Source: Pseudomonas sp. CFII64
GTDB taxonomy: Bacteria > Pseudomonadota > Gammaproteobacteria > Pseudomonadales > Pseudomonadaceae
Assembly (NCBI RefSeq): GCF_000416235.1
Contig: NZ_ATLO01000026.1
Coordinates: 1 to 64,000, forward strand
Direction: 5' to 3'
Length of the DNA: 64,000 nt
Made by a program: the position numbers and the translations under genes. Under the pieces are notes generated by a model. That model was not told the origin of the DNA and ran no database searches. It saw only the letters and a list, made by a program, of their open reading frames with translations. Positions 9,838 to 17,997 of the stretch are shown here, in pieces. The number at the start of each line of letters is the position of its first letter. The stretch's first letter is position 1.

Positions 9838-10317
9838 TCAGCCGCGCAGATGGATCAGCGGCAATTCGGTACTGGCCAGCACCTGATTGAGCACGAAGCT
9901 CGACCTGACGCTGGTCACGCCTTCAATGCGCGTCAGGTGGCCCAGCAACAGTTTCTGGTAGTGATCCATGTCGGAGACCACTACTTTGAGCTGATAATCG
10001 GCGTCCATCCCCGTTACCAGGCTGCACTCAAGCACCTGCGGCAGGTTGCGAATGTGCATCTCGAAGTTTTCGAATCGCTCGGGCGTGTGTCGATCCATGC
10101 CGATCAAGACGTAAGCGGTCAGGTTCAAGCCCAGTTTCTTGCGGTCCAGCAAGGCGACCTGGCGGACGATATAGCCGTCATCTTCAAGCTGCTTGACCCG
10201 GCGCGAGCAAGGCGAAGGCGACAGGCCGATGCGTTCAGCCAGTTCTTGATTGGAGATGCGCGCGTCGCGCTGCAATTCAGCCAAAATGCTCAAGTCGTAC
10301 CTGTCGAGTTTGCTCAC
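9838..10317 (-). CDS. Lrp/AsnC-family transcriptional regulator
   Basis: 159-residue feast/famine regulator. The N-terminal HTH runs LDRYDLSILAELQRDARI, NQELAERIGLS, SPCSRRVKQLEDDGYI, and is followed by the RAM ligand/oligomerisation domain (about 70-150; VLECSLVTGMDADYQLKV). I prefer the GTG at 10317 because AAAGGTG is placed 7-8 bases upstream; the earlier in-frame GTG at 10326 overlaps that ribosome site. Upstream are phased AAATTGCGC repeats that look like its own operators. The effector amino acid cannot be told from sequence. Confidence 0.9.
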   Translation of the reverse strand: MSKLDRYDLSILAELQRDARISNQELAERIGLSPSPCSRRVKQLEDDGYIVRQVALLDRKKLGLNLTAYVLIGMDRHTPERFENFEMHIRNLPQVLECSLVTGMDADYQLKVVVSDMDHYQKLLLGHLTRIEGVTSVRSSFVLNQVLASTELPLIHLRG

Positions 10318-10337
10318 TAAGATCACCTTTCTAGGTT

Positions 10338-10401
10338 AAATTGCGCGGAATTATCTATCTGAAGTTAAAAATTGCGCAAGTGATGTTTTATTGAGCAATT
10401 T
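10338..10401. promoter_or_regulatory. phased AAATTGCGC repeats, probable Lrp-type operator
   Basis: AAATTGCGC at 10338-10346 and again at 10369-10377 in the same orientation, 31 bp apart (three helical turns). A one-mismatch inverted copy GAGCAATTT lies at 10393-10401. They lie 21-84 bp upstream of the Lrp-type gene start, in AT-rich DNA. Spaced arrays of this kind are typical of wrapping by octameric Lrp/AsnC proteins, so autoregulation is likely but inferred. Confidence 0.55.
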
Positions 10402-10439
10402 TAGCAATCCCCTGCCGGTGCCTCAGGCCTATTCTTTTA

Positions 10440-10632
10440 AACAGAATCACTGCCCGGACATAGCGTCCAGCGCGGCTCGCCAAATCAGGCCAGCTGCGGC
10501 CTCCAGCCCCAAAGGGTTGGCAAGGCCCCCGGGCTACATACTGTCCAGAAGACGGCATGAGGTGAGCCGACGCCACAAGCGTTGAGCCAGGACGAAATTT
10601 TCAAGGGGGGGCCGCGAGGTCCCCTTTTTCTT
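10440..10632 (+). ncRNA. candidate structured small RNA ending in a terminator
   Basis: Between the Lrp-type gene and the Gln-rich gene there is a run of short hairpins: AGGCC-AGCTGC-GGCCT (10488-10503), CCAA-AGGG-TTGG, GTC-CAGAA-GAC enclosed by GGCT/AGCC, and ACGC-CACAA-GCGT. It ends in a terminator, AAGGGG...CCCCTT plus T-tract (10603-10629). No convincing reading frame occupies it. I do not recognise a known family. The 3' end is fairly firm; the 5' end is a guess. Confidence 0.35.
10603..10632 (+). terminator. rho-independent terminator upstream of the Gln-rich gene
   Basis: AAGGGG pairs with CCCCTT around an inner CC-GCGA-GG stem with a small G bulge, followed by TTTTTCTTT. It points in the + direction and cannot serve the minus-strand Lrp-type gene, so it must end some other transcript starting upstream (see the RNA candidate at 10440). 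Confidence 0.6.
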
Positions 10633-10749
10633 TGTGCCCGGATTATGTCCGACAGTGATGGCGTACTGATAGAGTGCGCCGAACGACGCGTCTACAACGC
10701 AGTCTTATTTATGTGCATCCGCGCACATCCGCGTCCCAGTGAGGAAATC

Positions 10750-11958
10750 ATGAAATCAGGCATCTGGCATTTGGCAGGTGTAAGCCTGTTGTGTCTGAGC
10801 ATCAGCGCTCAGGCATTGGCTGAGGATCAGGGCCAGGGTCCGCGTGAACAAAACCGCGGCAACTCCGACAATGGCGGCGGGCAGGGACGCGAGCAGAATA
10901 ACGCCGGACAGCAATACCAGCAGCAGCGCCAGCAACAACAGCAGCAGATGCAACAGCAGCAAGGCCAACAGCGTCAGGTCGAGCGCCAGCAGCAACAGCA
11001 GATTCAACAGCAGCAAGGCCAGCAACGTCAGGTCGAGCGCGAGCAACAGCAGCAGATTCAACAGCAGCAAGGCCAGCAGCGTCAGGTCGAGCGCCAGCAG
11101 CAACAGCAGATTCAACAACAGCAGGTCCAGCAGCGTCAGCAGGACCAACAGAACCAGCGCCTGCAAAACCAGCAACAGCAAAACCAGCAGCGGCAGATTC
11201 AGGAACAGCAGAATCAGCAGCGCCAGGTCGAGCGTCAGCAGTTGCAGCAGCGTCAGAACAATCTGCCGATCCAGAGCGGTCCCGGCGAATCGCGCCAGAC
11301 CCAGCAACCGCGCCAGGGCTATTACAACGACAACGGCAACAACCGCAATCGACAGGCGGGCGGTAATTATCGTCCCAATGATCATTGGGACGGCCGACCG
11401 GATGGTCACGGCAACGGCTGGGGCCCAGGCCCGCAATATCGCCCGGGCCACGTGATTGATCGCGTGCCTTCGGATTACTCGCGGGTGCCGTATCGCGGTC
11501 AGGATTACTTCTATTCGGGCGGCTACTGGTATCGTCCGGACGGCCCGCGTTACGTGGTGGTGACGCCGCCTTATGGCGCTCGCGTGCGCAGCCTGCCGTC
11601 CTATTCCCAGGAAGTGGTGATTGGCAGTTCGCTGTTTTTCCTGGCGGCCGGCACTTACTACATGTATCAGAACGATACGCAGGAATACATCGTGACCACG
11701 CCGCCGCAGCCGGTTCAGTCGGGCGGTTATGCCCAGCCGATCGGTCAGGGCAGCCCTTACGATCCGGTTGCGTACCCGGCCAATGGCCAGAGCCCCGAGC
11801 AGATCGAACAGGACCGTTACGATTGCTATCGCTGGTCCGTGGAGCAAAGCAGCTTCGATCCGGCCAATCCGGGCTATCAGCCCGCCCCGGCGATGATTCA
11901 GGTGTACCGCCGCTCGATGGTGGCGTGCCTCATGGATCGCGGCTACGCCATCAACTGA
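10750..11958 (+). CDS. exported glutamine-rich protein with C-terminal DUF6515-like domain
   Basis: 402 residues from the ATG at 10750 (GAGGAAATC just upstream). Residues 1-24 are a signal peptide ending ISAQALA. About 25-180 is a low-complexity Gln/Arg region with three exact-length 18-residue repeats (RQVERQQQQQ plus IQQQQGQQ). About 185-270 is Asn/Gly/Pro rich. The C-terminal part (about 230-402) is folded-looking: PSDYSRVPYRGQDYFYSGG, YWYRPDG, and one hydrophobic segment (VVIGSSLFFLAAGTYYMY), matching what I know of DUF6515 proteins. Probably envelope-associated; role unknown. The C-terminal half has four Cys/Tyr-rich patches but no catalytic motif. Confidence 0.75.
   Translation: MKSGIWHLAGVSLLCLSISAQALAEDQGQGPREQNRGNSDNGGGQGREQNNAGQQYQQQRQQQQQQMQQQQGQQRQVERQQQQQIQQQQGQQRQVEREQQQQIQQQQGQQRQVERQQQQQIQQQQVQQRQQDQQNQRLQNQQQQNQQRQIQEQQNQQRQVERQQLQQRQNNLPIQSGPGESRQTQQPRQGYYNDNGNNRNRQAGGNYRPNDHWDGRPDGHGNGWGPGPQYRPGHVIDRVPSDYSRVPYRGQDYFYSGGYWYRPDGPRYVVVTPPYGARVRSLPSYSQEVVIGSSLFFLAAGTYYMYQNDTQEYIVTTPPQPVQSGGYAQPIGQGSPYDPVAYPANGQSPEQIEQDRYDCYRWSVEQSSFDPANPGYQPAPAMIQVYRRSMVACLMDRGYAIN
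10972..11133 (+). repeat. 54-bp tandem repeat, three copies, in frame
   Basis: Repeat starts at 10972, 11026 and 11080 (CGTCAGGTCGAGCG). Each 54-bp unit encodes 18 residues. The copies differ by a few mostly silent changes and one Q-to-E change. The array lies inside the Gln-rich gene and keeps the reading frame, so gain or loss of a unit would change only protein length. Confidence 0.9.
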
Positions 11959-12852
11959 TCAGACCGGTGCTGGCTGCACGACTTCCTGCGGGTCGGCGTG
12001 CACCAGCACTTCGGCCTTCGGGTATGCCTGATGGATAGCGTCGGCGGCCTGATCGGAAATCGTATGCGCCGCTGACAGGCTCAAACTGCCCGGCAATTCC
12101 AGATGCAGCTGCACAAACCAGTGATTGCCGGAAATCCGCGTGCGCAGGTCATGAGCGCCCAGTACGCCCGGTACGGCACAGGCCAGTTCCAGCATGTGCG
12201 CGCTGACATCCACCGGCAACTCCTCGTCCATCAACACCGCCACGGTTTCCCGCGCGATCTGAAAGGCGCTCCAGAGAATGTACACCGCAATCCCCAGCCC
12301 GAAATACGCATCCAGCTGCGGCCAGCCATACCACGCCAGCAGCAGCGCAACGAGGATGCTGAAGTTCAACAGCAAGTCGGAACGGTAATGCAGCGAGTCA
12401 GCGCGAATCGCCGCTGAACCGGTTTCCTTGACGACTTTGTGTTGCAGGATCAGCAGCGCCACGGTCAGGGCAAACGACAGCAGCATCACCACGATGCCCA
12501 GTCCCGGCGCGCCGAGTTCCTGCGGGTGTTGAATGCGGTCGACGGCCTGATACGCAATCAGGCAGGCACTGACCGCAATGAACAACGCCTGGGCCATGCC
12601 CGACAGCGCCTCGGCTTTGCCGTGACCGTAACGGTGATCGTCATCGGCCGGGCGCAGGGCGTAATGCACCGCGAGCAGATTCAGGAACGAAGCCGCGCCA
12701 TCGAGCAGCGAGTCGGTCAGCCCGGCCAGCAGGCTGACCGAACCACTGAGCCACCAGGCAACGGCCTTGGCAATAATCAGGATGCTGGCAACGGCCAGCG
12801 AGGCACGGGTTGCCAGCCGCATCAGGCGGGCGTGTTCAACGCTGGTACTCAT
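11959..12852 (-). CDS. fieF: cation diffusion facilitator, FieF type
   Basis: Proton-coupled efflux of divalent metals (Zn, Fe, Cd) across the inner membrane. 297 residues with six membrane helices (about 12-215) and a C-terminal cytoplasmic metal-binding domain. The transport-site ligands are present: D47 and D51 in LTDSLLD (helix 2), H155 and D159 in HYRSD (helix 5), matching D45/D49/H153/D157 of E. coli FieF. The H73-RYGHGKAE loop is also conserved. It is tail-to-tail with the Gln-rich gene and shares no gap with it (stop codons adjacent). Confidence 0.92.
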   Translation of the reverse strand: MSTSVEHARLMRLATRASLAVASILIIAKAVAWWLSGSVSLLAGLTDSLLDGAASFLNLLAVHYALRPADDDHRYGHGKAEALSGMAQALFIAVSACLIAYQAVDRIQHPQELGAPGLGIVVMLLSFALTVALLILQHKVVKETGSAAIRADSLHYRSDLLLNFSILVALLLAWYGWPQLDAYFGLGIAVYILWSAFQIARETVAVLMDEELPVDVSAHMLELACAVPGVLGAHDLRTRISGNHWFVQLHLELPGSLSLSAAHTISDQAADAIHQAYPKAEVLVHADPQEVVQPAPV

Positions 12853-12873
12853 GGTGCTTCCTTCAACTCACAT

Positions 12874-13293
12874 TCAGGCCGAAGGCACCAGGCCCAGCGT
12901 TGCCAACTGCTGCACGCTGCCGCGATGCTGGATCAGGCGCGGGTCATTGAGCGGCAAGGTGCGGCCCAGCTCGGTTTCGATGATGGCTTGCAGCTTGAGG
13001 TTGTCGACGCTGCCGTCAGCGTTGATCGCCGGTTGCAGCTTCTGCGGGTCGATCTGCGCGTGCTCGCCTGGGGCGTAGTAGATCGCGCCGCTGGCGAAGT
13101 CGACGGCGAAGGCGATCAAGCCGGGAATCACGTAGAACAGCAGGCCGACAGCATCAAGTACGGCAATTGCCGGATCGATCTTGCCATCGATCTGACCGCG
13201 CCGATCAGGATAGAAAATGCTGCCACACGCAGTGAGTTGAGTAAGCAGCGTCGCGACCATAACGCCGCCGATGAAACGAGAAGGAATGCGCAT
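12874..13293 (-). CDS. small lipoprotein of unknown function
   Basis: 139 residues from the ATG at 13293. A type II signal peptide ends in lipobox LTAC with lipidated Cys23. A hydrophobic stretch (about 48-70, LDAVGLLFYVIPGLIAFAVDF) suggests a second membrane contact. The C-terminal half (VDNLKLQAIIETELGR, LPLNDPRLIQHRGS) is soluble. Homologues are common beside fieF in Pseudomonas and are often misnamed polyribonucleotide nucleotidyltransferase; there is no RNase or nucleotidyltransferase motif here. The stop is 21 bp from the fieF start, so they may be co-transcribed. Confidence 0.75.
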   Translation of the reverse strand: MRIPSRFIGGVMVATLLTQLTACGSIFYPDRRGQIDGKIDPAIAVLDAVGLLFYVIPGLIAFAVDFASGAIYYAPGEHAQIDPQKLQPAINADGSVDNLKLQAIIETELGRTLPLNDPRLIQHRGSVQQLATLGLVPSA

Positions 13294-13380
13294 GACAATC
13301 TCCATGAAGTGAAGTGGCAACTATACAAGGCAAAGACCACAGGGCTATGACTATTGCTTCATCTTGGGATTCTGAAATCT

Positions 13381-13470
13381 GTTGGAGCGAGGCTTGCCCG
13401 CGAAGAACGATAACGCGGTGTATCTCGACTATCGAGGTACCTGATTCGCGGGCAAGCCCGGCTCCAACGG
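13381..13470. repeat. REP doublet, family C
   Basis: GTTGGAGCGAGGCTTGCCCG head (13381-13400) and a matching inverted tail CGCGGGCAAGCCCGGCTCCA (13447-13466) around a 46-bp spacer. The spacer contains its own small palindrome, CTCGA-CTA-TCGAG. It lies between the divergent lipoprotein and hrpB genes. Confidence 0.85.
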
Positions 13471-13522
13471 GAATTTGCTGTTGCGAATGAACGTATAATC
13501 AGCCGCCTGTTCTGGAGCAGCC

Positions 13523-16054
13523 ATGATTTCCTTACCCATCGATGCCGTTTTACCTGATTTGCGCCAGGCGTTGGCCGCCCGCCATGAAGCGGTGCTTGAA
13601 GCGCCGCCGGGTGCCGGTAAAACCACGCGGGTGCCTTTGGCGCTGCTGGAAGAAACCTGGCTCGCCGGGCAAACCATTCTCATGCTCGAACCCAGGCGGC
13701 TGGCGGCGCGGGCGGCGGCTGAACGGCTGGCCAGTGAACTGGGCGAAAAGGTCGGCGAAACCGTTGGCTATCGCATCCGCCTGGAAAGCCGGGTCGGCCC
13801 CAATACGCGTATCGAAGTGGTCACCGAAGGCATTCTGACCCGGCGCTTGCAGGACGATCCGGCCCTGGAAGGCGTTGGCCTGTTGATCTTCGATGAGTTC
13901 CACGAACGCAGCCTCGACGCCGATCTGGCCCTGGCCCTCAGCCTTAACGGCCGTGAATTGTTTCGCGACGATCAGCCGCTGAAGATCCTGCTGATGTCGG
14001 CAACGCTGGAGGGCGAGCGCCTGTCCAGTCTGCTCGACGATGCCCCGGTGGTGCGCAGCGACGGGCGCATGTTCCCGGTGCAGATGCGCTGGAGTCGGCC
14101 ATTTCAGCCGGGGGAATTCGTCGAGCCCCGAGTGGTGCAGACCGTACTGGATGCCCTCAACGATGAAACCGGCAGTCTGCTGGTGTTCCTGCCGGGGCAG
14201 GCGGAGATTCGTCGGGTCAATCAGCAACTGGCCGAAGCATTGGGCACGCGGCCCGATATTCTGCTCTGCCCCCTGCATGGCGAGCTGGATCTGAGCGCCC
14301 AACGCGCCGCCATCGAACCCGCGCCCAAAGGCATTCGCAAGGTAGTGCTGGCGACCAACATCGCCGAAACCAGCTTGACTATTGATGGCGTGCGGGTGGT
14401 GATCGATGCCGGATTGGCGCGGGTGCCGCGTTTCGATCCCGGTAGCGGCATGACGCGTCTGGACACTCAGCGGATCTCCCGCGCCAGCGCCACGCAGCGC
14501 GCCGGTCGTGCGGGGCGTCTGGAGCCGGGCGTGTGTTATCGGCTGTGGTCCGAAGCTCAGCATGAGCAACTTGCGGCCTACGGCACGGCGGAAATCCTCC
14601 AGGCGGATCTTGCCGGACTGGCGCTGCAACTGGCCCGCTGGGGTGTAACGCCGCCGCAACTGGTCTGGCTCGATGTTCCTCCAGCGGCGGCCTTTGGCCA
14701 GGCGCAGGATTTGCTCGGTCGCCTCGGGGCGCTGACCGTCAAGCCCGGCGAGGAGCGCAAACTCACGCCTCACGGGCAAGCCATGGCGGAACTGCCTGCC
14801 CATCCGCGAATCGGCCATCTATTGCTGCGCGGTCAGGCGTTGGGCCTGGGCGCGCTGGCCTGCGACGTGGCGGCGTTATTGGGCGAGCGCGACATTCTGC
14901 GCGGCGCGGGCGCGGATCTGCACAGCCGCCTGCATCTGCTTTCCGGCAGCGAGCGCCCGCGTGGATCGCAAGGCGGCGCGCAGCGCGCCAAACAACTGGC
15001 CCGGCAATATCGCGGCTATTTGCGCGGCGCCGCGACTGAACCGGTCAGTGATCCCGAACATTCGCGCTGGCTGGGCGCATTGCTGGCTTTGGCTTATCCG
15101 GATCGGGTGGCGCAGCAGCGTCGGGCTGGCGGTGCCGAATATCGACTGGCCAATGGCCGGGCCGCGTTGTTCGCCGAAGCCGACGCCTTGATGAAACAGC
15201 CTTGGCTGGTGGTCGCCGATCTGGGCAGTCGCCAGGGCCAGCGTGAAGAGCGCATCTACCTTGCCGCCGAGTTCGATCCGGCATTGTTTGATTCGGTCTT
15301 GGCCGAGCAGGTTGTGGTGCTCGATCAACTGGATTGGGACGAACGCGAAGGCGTGTTCCGCGCCGAGCGTCAGCGCAAGGTCGGCGAGCTGATCCTCAGT
15401 CGCGAGCCACTGACCGGTCTGGATGAGTCCGCCAAAGGTCAGGCATTGCTGGTGCTGGTGCGGCGCAGAGGGCTGGAACTGCTGCCATGGACGCCGGAAC
15501 TGCGCCAATGGCAGGCGCGGGTCGGGCTGCTGCGGCAACTGGATTTGCAGGGTAAGGACTCCAGCGAATGGCCGGATGTGAGCAACGCAGGCTTGCTGGA
15601 ACAGCTCGAAAACTGGTTGCTGCCGTACTTGGGCAAAGTGCAGCGGCTCAGTCATTTCAGCAATCTGGACTTGTCGTCGATCCTGCATAACCTGCTGCCC
15701 TGGCCGCTACCCCAGCGTCTTGATGAGCTGGCGCCGCATCATCTGAGTGTGCCGTCCGGGTCGTCGGTGCGCCTGGATTACAGCGAACATCCGCCGATTC
15801 TCGCGGTGCGCCTGCAAGAGCTGTTCGGTCTGGCCGACACCCCACGCATCGCCAATGGTCGGCAGATCGTCAAGCTGCACCTGCTGTCACCCGCGCGCCG
15901 CCCGGTGCAGGTCACCCAGGACCTGGCCAACTTCTGGCGCAGCACCTATGCCGAAGTGAAGAAAGACCTCAAAGGCCGCTACCCGAAACATTACTGGCCC
16001 GATGATCCATTGATTGCCGAACCCACGGCGCGGATCAAACCGAGGAAGTCATAG
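13523..16054 (+). CDS. hrpB: ATP-dependent helicase HrpB
   Basis: DEAH-box RNA helicase-like protein, 843 residues, full length for the family. Walker A APPGAGKTT (K33), DEFH Walker B at 124-127, SAT motif (MSATLEGE), motif V/VI (TNIAETSLTI and QRAGRAGR), then HA2 and the HrpB C-terminal domain ending WPDDPLIAEPTARIKPRK. Its cellular role is poorly defined in most bacteria. Its last 6 bases overlap the convergent EEP gene. The ATG at 13523 is 19 bases after an in-frame stop and starts MISLPIDAVLPDLRQAL, as expected. Confidence 0.95.
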   Translation: MISLPIDAVLPDLRQALAARHEAVLEAPPGAGKTTRVPLALLEETWLAGQTILMLEPRRLAARAAAERLASELGEKVGETVGYRIRLESRVGPNTRIEVVTEGILTRRLQDDPALEGVGLLIFDEFHERSLDADLALALSLNGRELFRDDQPLKILLMSATLEGERLSSLLDDAPVVRSDGRMFPVQMRWSRPFQPGEFVEPRVVQTVLDALNDETGSLLVFLPGQAEIRRVNQQLAEALGTRPDILLCPLHGELDLSAQRAAIEPAPKGIRKVVLATNIAETSLTIDGVRVVIDAGLARVPRFDPGSGMTRLDTQRISRASATQRAGRAGRLEPGVCYRLWSEAQHEQLAAYGTAEILQADLAGLALQLARWGVTPPQLVWLDVPPAAAFGQAQDLLGRLGALTVKPGEERKLTPHGQAMAELPAHPRIGHLLLRGQALGLGALACDVAALLGERDILRGAGADLHSRLHLLSGSERPRGSQGGAQRAKQLARQYRGYLRGAATEPVSDPEHSRWLGALLALAYPDRVAQQRRAGGAEYRLANGRAALFAEADALMKQPWLVVADLGSRQGQREERIYLAAEFDPALFDSVLAEQVVVLDQLDWDEREGVFRAERQRKVGELILSREPLTGLDESAKGQALLVLVRRRGLELLPWTPELRQWQARVGLLRQLDLQGKDSSEWPDVSNAGLLEQLENWLLPYLGKVQRLSHFSNLDLSSILHNLLPWPLPQRLDELAPHHLSVPSGSSVRLDYSEHPPILAVRLQELFGLADTPRIANGRQIVKLHLLSPARRPVQVTQDLANFWRSTYAEVKKDLKGRYPKHYWPDDPLIAEPTARIKPRKS

Positions 16055-17140
16055 GCGGTTCGGCGCTGCGGGCAACAAAAACCGCCCGATCACCGGCAAG
16101 TGATCGGAGATCAACAGCGTGTCTTCCCGACGGACCCGGGCATCCACGCGTTTGAGGTGCGGGCTGTAGAACAGATAATCCACGGTCCGATCCGGGCCGC
16201 TGATGCTTGGGTCGTTGGGGAAATGGGTCAGCCATTTGCTGCGATCGATGCCGCCGACTTCGGTGTTGTCAGGGATCATCGGGTATTTGTCCCACAGCAC
16301 ATGCAGCGCACTGTCCGCCTGGTAGCGGCTGCGCTGTTCCGGCGGCAGCCGGCGGTATTGGCCGAGGGGCAACAGGTTGAAATCCCCACCGATGAGCCAC
16401 GGCGTGCCGCTGCTTTCGAATTTGTCCAGCAACTGACTGGTGGCCTGCACCTGACGCTGTTGCGTGTCGGTGCCCTGGGCCAAGCGATCCAGATGAGTGT
16501 TGATCACCGCCATCTGACCACCGTCACGCAACGACAAATAGCTGACCAACAAGGCGCGTTTGGGTTGAAACTGGCGCGCCAGCAGGTTGCTGTCCTGAAT
16601 CGGTAACTGGATGCGCTCGGCGCGTTCGATGTGATAGCGGCTCAGGGTCGCCAGCTTGGTGCCGACGCTGCCGAAGATGTGCGGCAGCGGGACAAAGTCA
16701 GCTTTCCAGTCAAACGCCTGGCTGCTGCATGGGTACAAATCGGTGACCCGTTCCTGAAGCAGCGCGAGCTGATCGGCGTAGTCGGTGTTCTTGGCGCCGT
16801 CGCTGACTTCCTGAAGCAGGACGATGTCCGGCTGTTCGTCACGAATGACCCGCGCGACTTCATCGAGGTTATAGGCCAGATCCTCGGGCGTAGGCCGTTC
16901 ATCCGCGCCGCTGCCATCGTCCAGGTCATACCAGAACACATAGCGTTTGCCCGCCAGGTACTGGATGTTCCAGGTCATGACCTTCAAGGCTTGTCCCGGC
17001 ACCAGCGAAGGCGCTTGAAGCTTCGGGTTGCAGGTCACGGGCAAGTGCTCGTGGGCGGCGGGGCGCCAGGTCACGCTGTAGACAAAGCCGATAAACAGGC
17101 CGGTCAACAGCACGACAATGACGAGAAGGCGGGCTTTCAC
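16049..17140 (-). CDS. membrane-anchored endonuclease/exonuclease/phosphatase-family protein
   Basis: 363 residues from the GTG at 17140. A single N-terminal membrane helix (about 4-22) puts the domain in the periplasm. The EEP fold is recognisable: MTWNIQYLAG, IVLLQEVSDG (catalytic Glu), INTHLD, LIGGDFNLLP and SDHLPVIGRF (catalytic Asp-His). Substrate could be nucleic acid, phosphoester or lipid headgroup. GTG/TGA overlap with the upstream YciC-like membrane gene shows translational coupling. The frame is open further upstream, but that part is the shadow of the upstream gene. Confidence 0.85.
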   Translation of the reverse strand: MKARLLVIVVLLTGLFIGFVYSVTWRPAAHEHLPVTCNPKLQAPSLVPGQALKVMTWNIQYLAGKRYVFWYDLDDGSGADERPTPEDLAYNLDEVARVIRDEQPDIVLLQEVSDGAKNTDYADQLALLQERVTDLYPCSSQAFDWKADFVPLPHIFGSVGTKLATLSRYHIERAERIQLPIQDSNLLARQFQPKRALLVSYLSLRDGGQMAVINTHLDRLAQGTDTQQRQVQATSQLLDKFESSGTPWLIGGDFNLLPLGQYRRLPPEQRSRYQADSALHVLWDKYPMIPDNTEVGGIDRSKWLTHFPNDPSISGPDRTVDYLFYSPHLKRVDARVRREDTLLISDHLPVIGRFLLPAAPNRL

Positions 17141-17799
17141 GCCGGTTGTCCTGGTTCGCTGACCAACATGAACAGGCGAAACATCACCACGCTGGTAAAC
17201 AGTTGCAGGAAGCTGCTGATGCTGTCGATCGCCAGCGTGACCGGCGCGCTTTGAGGTTCCGGCAGCAGGAACAGGCCGATGCCTTCGAGCACCGACAACG
17301 GCAGATAAACACACAGCACACAGGCCAGGATGCGCACGAACTGGCCCTTGGTCAGCAGCAGGCTTTCGCGCATCGCGGCCAGCGGTGTCAGGCCGCGCAG
17401 CACCAGCAGATACTCGGAAAATGCCAGTTTGACCATGATGTACACGCCGGGAATGATGAACATCGACAGGCCGAACATGATCAGCAGCGTGCTCAACGCC
17501 GACAGCACGGCAAAGGTCGGCCACAGGCGCAGGGCCATGGCGAACAGGTCGCGTTTGTGGGGTTCTTCGCCCCGGCTGCGGGCGTCCAGAAACAGAATCA
17601 GCGCGCCGGTATACAGCGGATAAAACAACAGGCCGACCAGCAGTTCATAAGCGGGGGACGCCTCTGCCGCCAGCGCGTTGCCCAGCGCCTGTTTGGCCAA
17701 GGCTTCGAGTACCACCAGCGGCAGACAGAGCAGCAGAATGCTCGTCAGGTTGCGCCGGAAAAAATACAACGAGTCTTGCAGAACGATCAGCGGGTTCAT
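17137..17799 (-). CDS. YciC-like inner-membrane protein
   Basis: 220 residues with about six hydrophobic segments, starting MNPLIVLQDSLYFFRRNLTSI. It has the family features FFRRN near the N terminus and VKLAFSEYLLVLRGLTPLAAMRESLLLTKG in the middle, split by membrane helices. Related to the UPF0259/YciC group; no enzymatic motif. It overlaps the EEP-family gene by four bases, so the pair probably works in the envelope together. The 198-bp region upstream separates it from the divergent DUF2076 gene. Confidence 0.75.
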   Translation of the reverse strand: MNPLIVLQDSLYFFRRNLTSILLLCLPLVVLEALAKQALGNALAAEASPAYELLVGLLFYPLYTGALILFLDARSRGEEPHKRDLFAMALRLWPTFAVLSALSTLLIMFGLSMFIIPGVYIMVKLAFSEYLLVLRGLTPLAAMRESLLLTKGQFVRILACVLCVYLPLSVLEGIGLFLLPEPQSAPVTLAIDSISSFLQLFTSVVMFRLFMLVSEPGQPA

Positions 17800-17997
17800 G
17801 GAATCGGGTCGCAGAGTAAAAGCAGGTGGTCACTTTAGCCCATGCACCCCAGCGAACCAAGGGCGGGCCAGAGCGCTCGCGGCATTCTTAACATTTGCGT
17901 ACAGCCATTGAAACGCTATGGATCAGCCCCATTACCTTGCGTACGTCTGATCATTGGGTCAGGCGACGATATTTAACGGCAATCTAACGAGGTCGCC

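Noticed and set aside
10756..11847. Leucine-rich antisense frame across the Gln-rich gene
   Set aside because: The leucine runs are the complement of CAG/CAA codons. The plus strand has a signal peptide, ribosome site and folded C-terminal domain.
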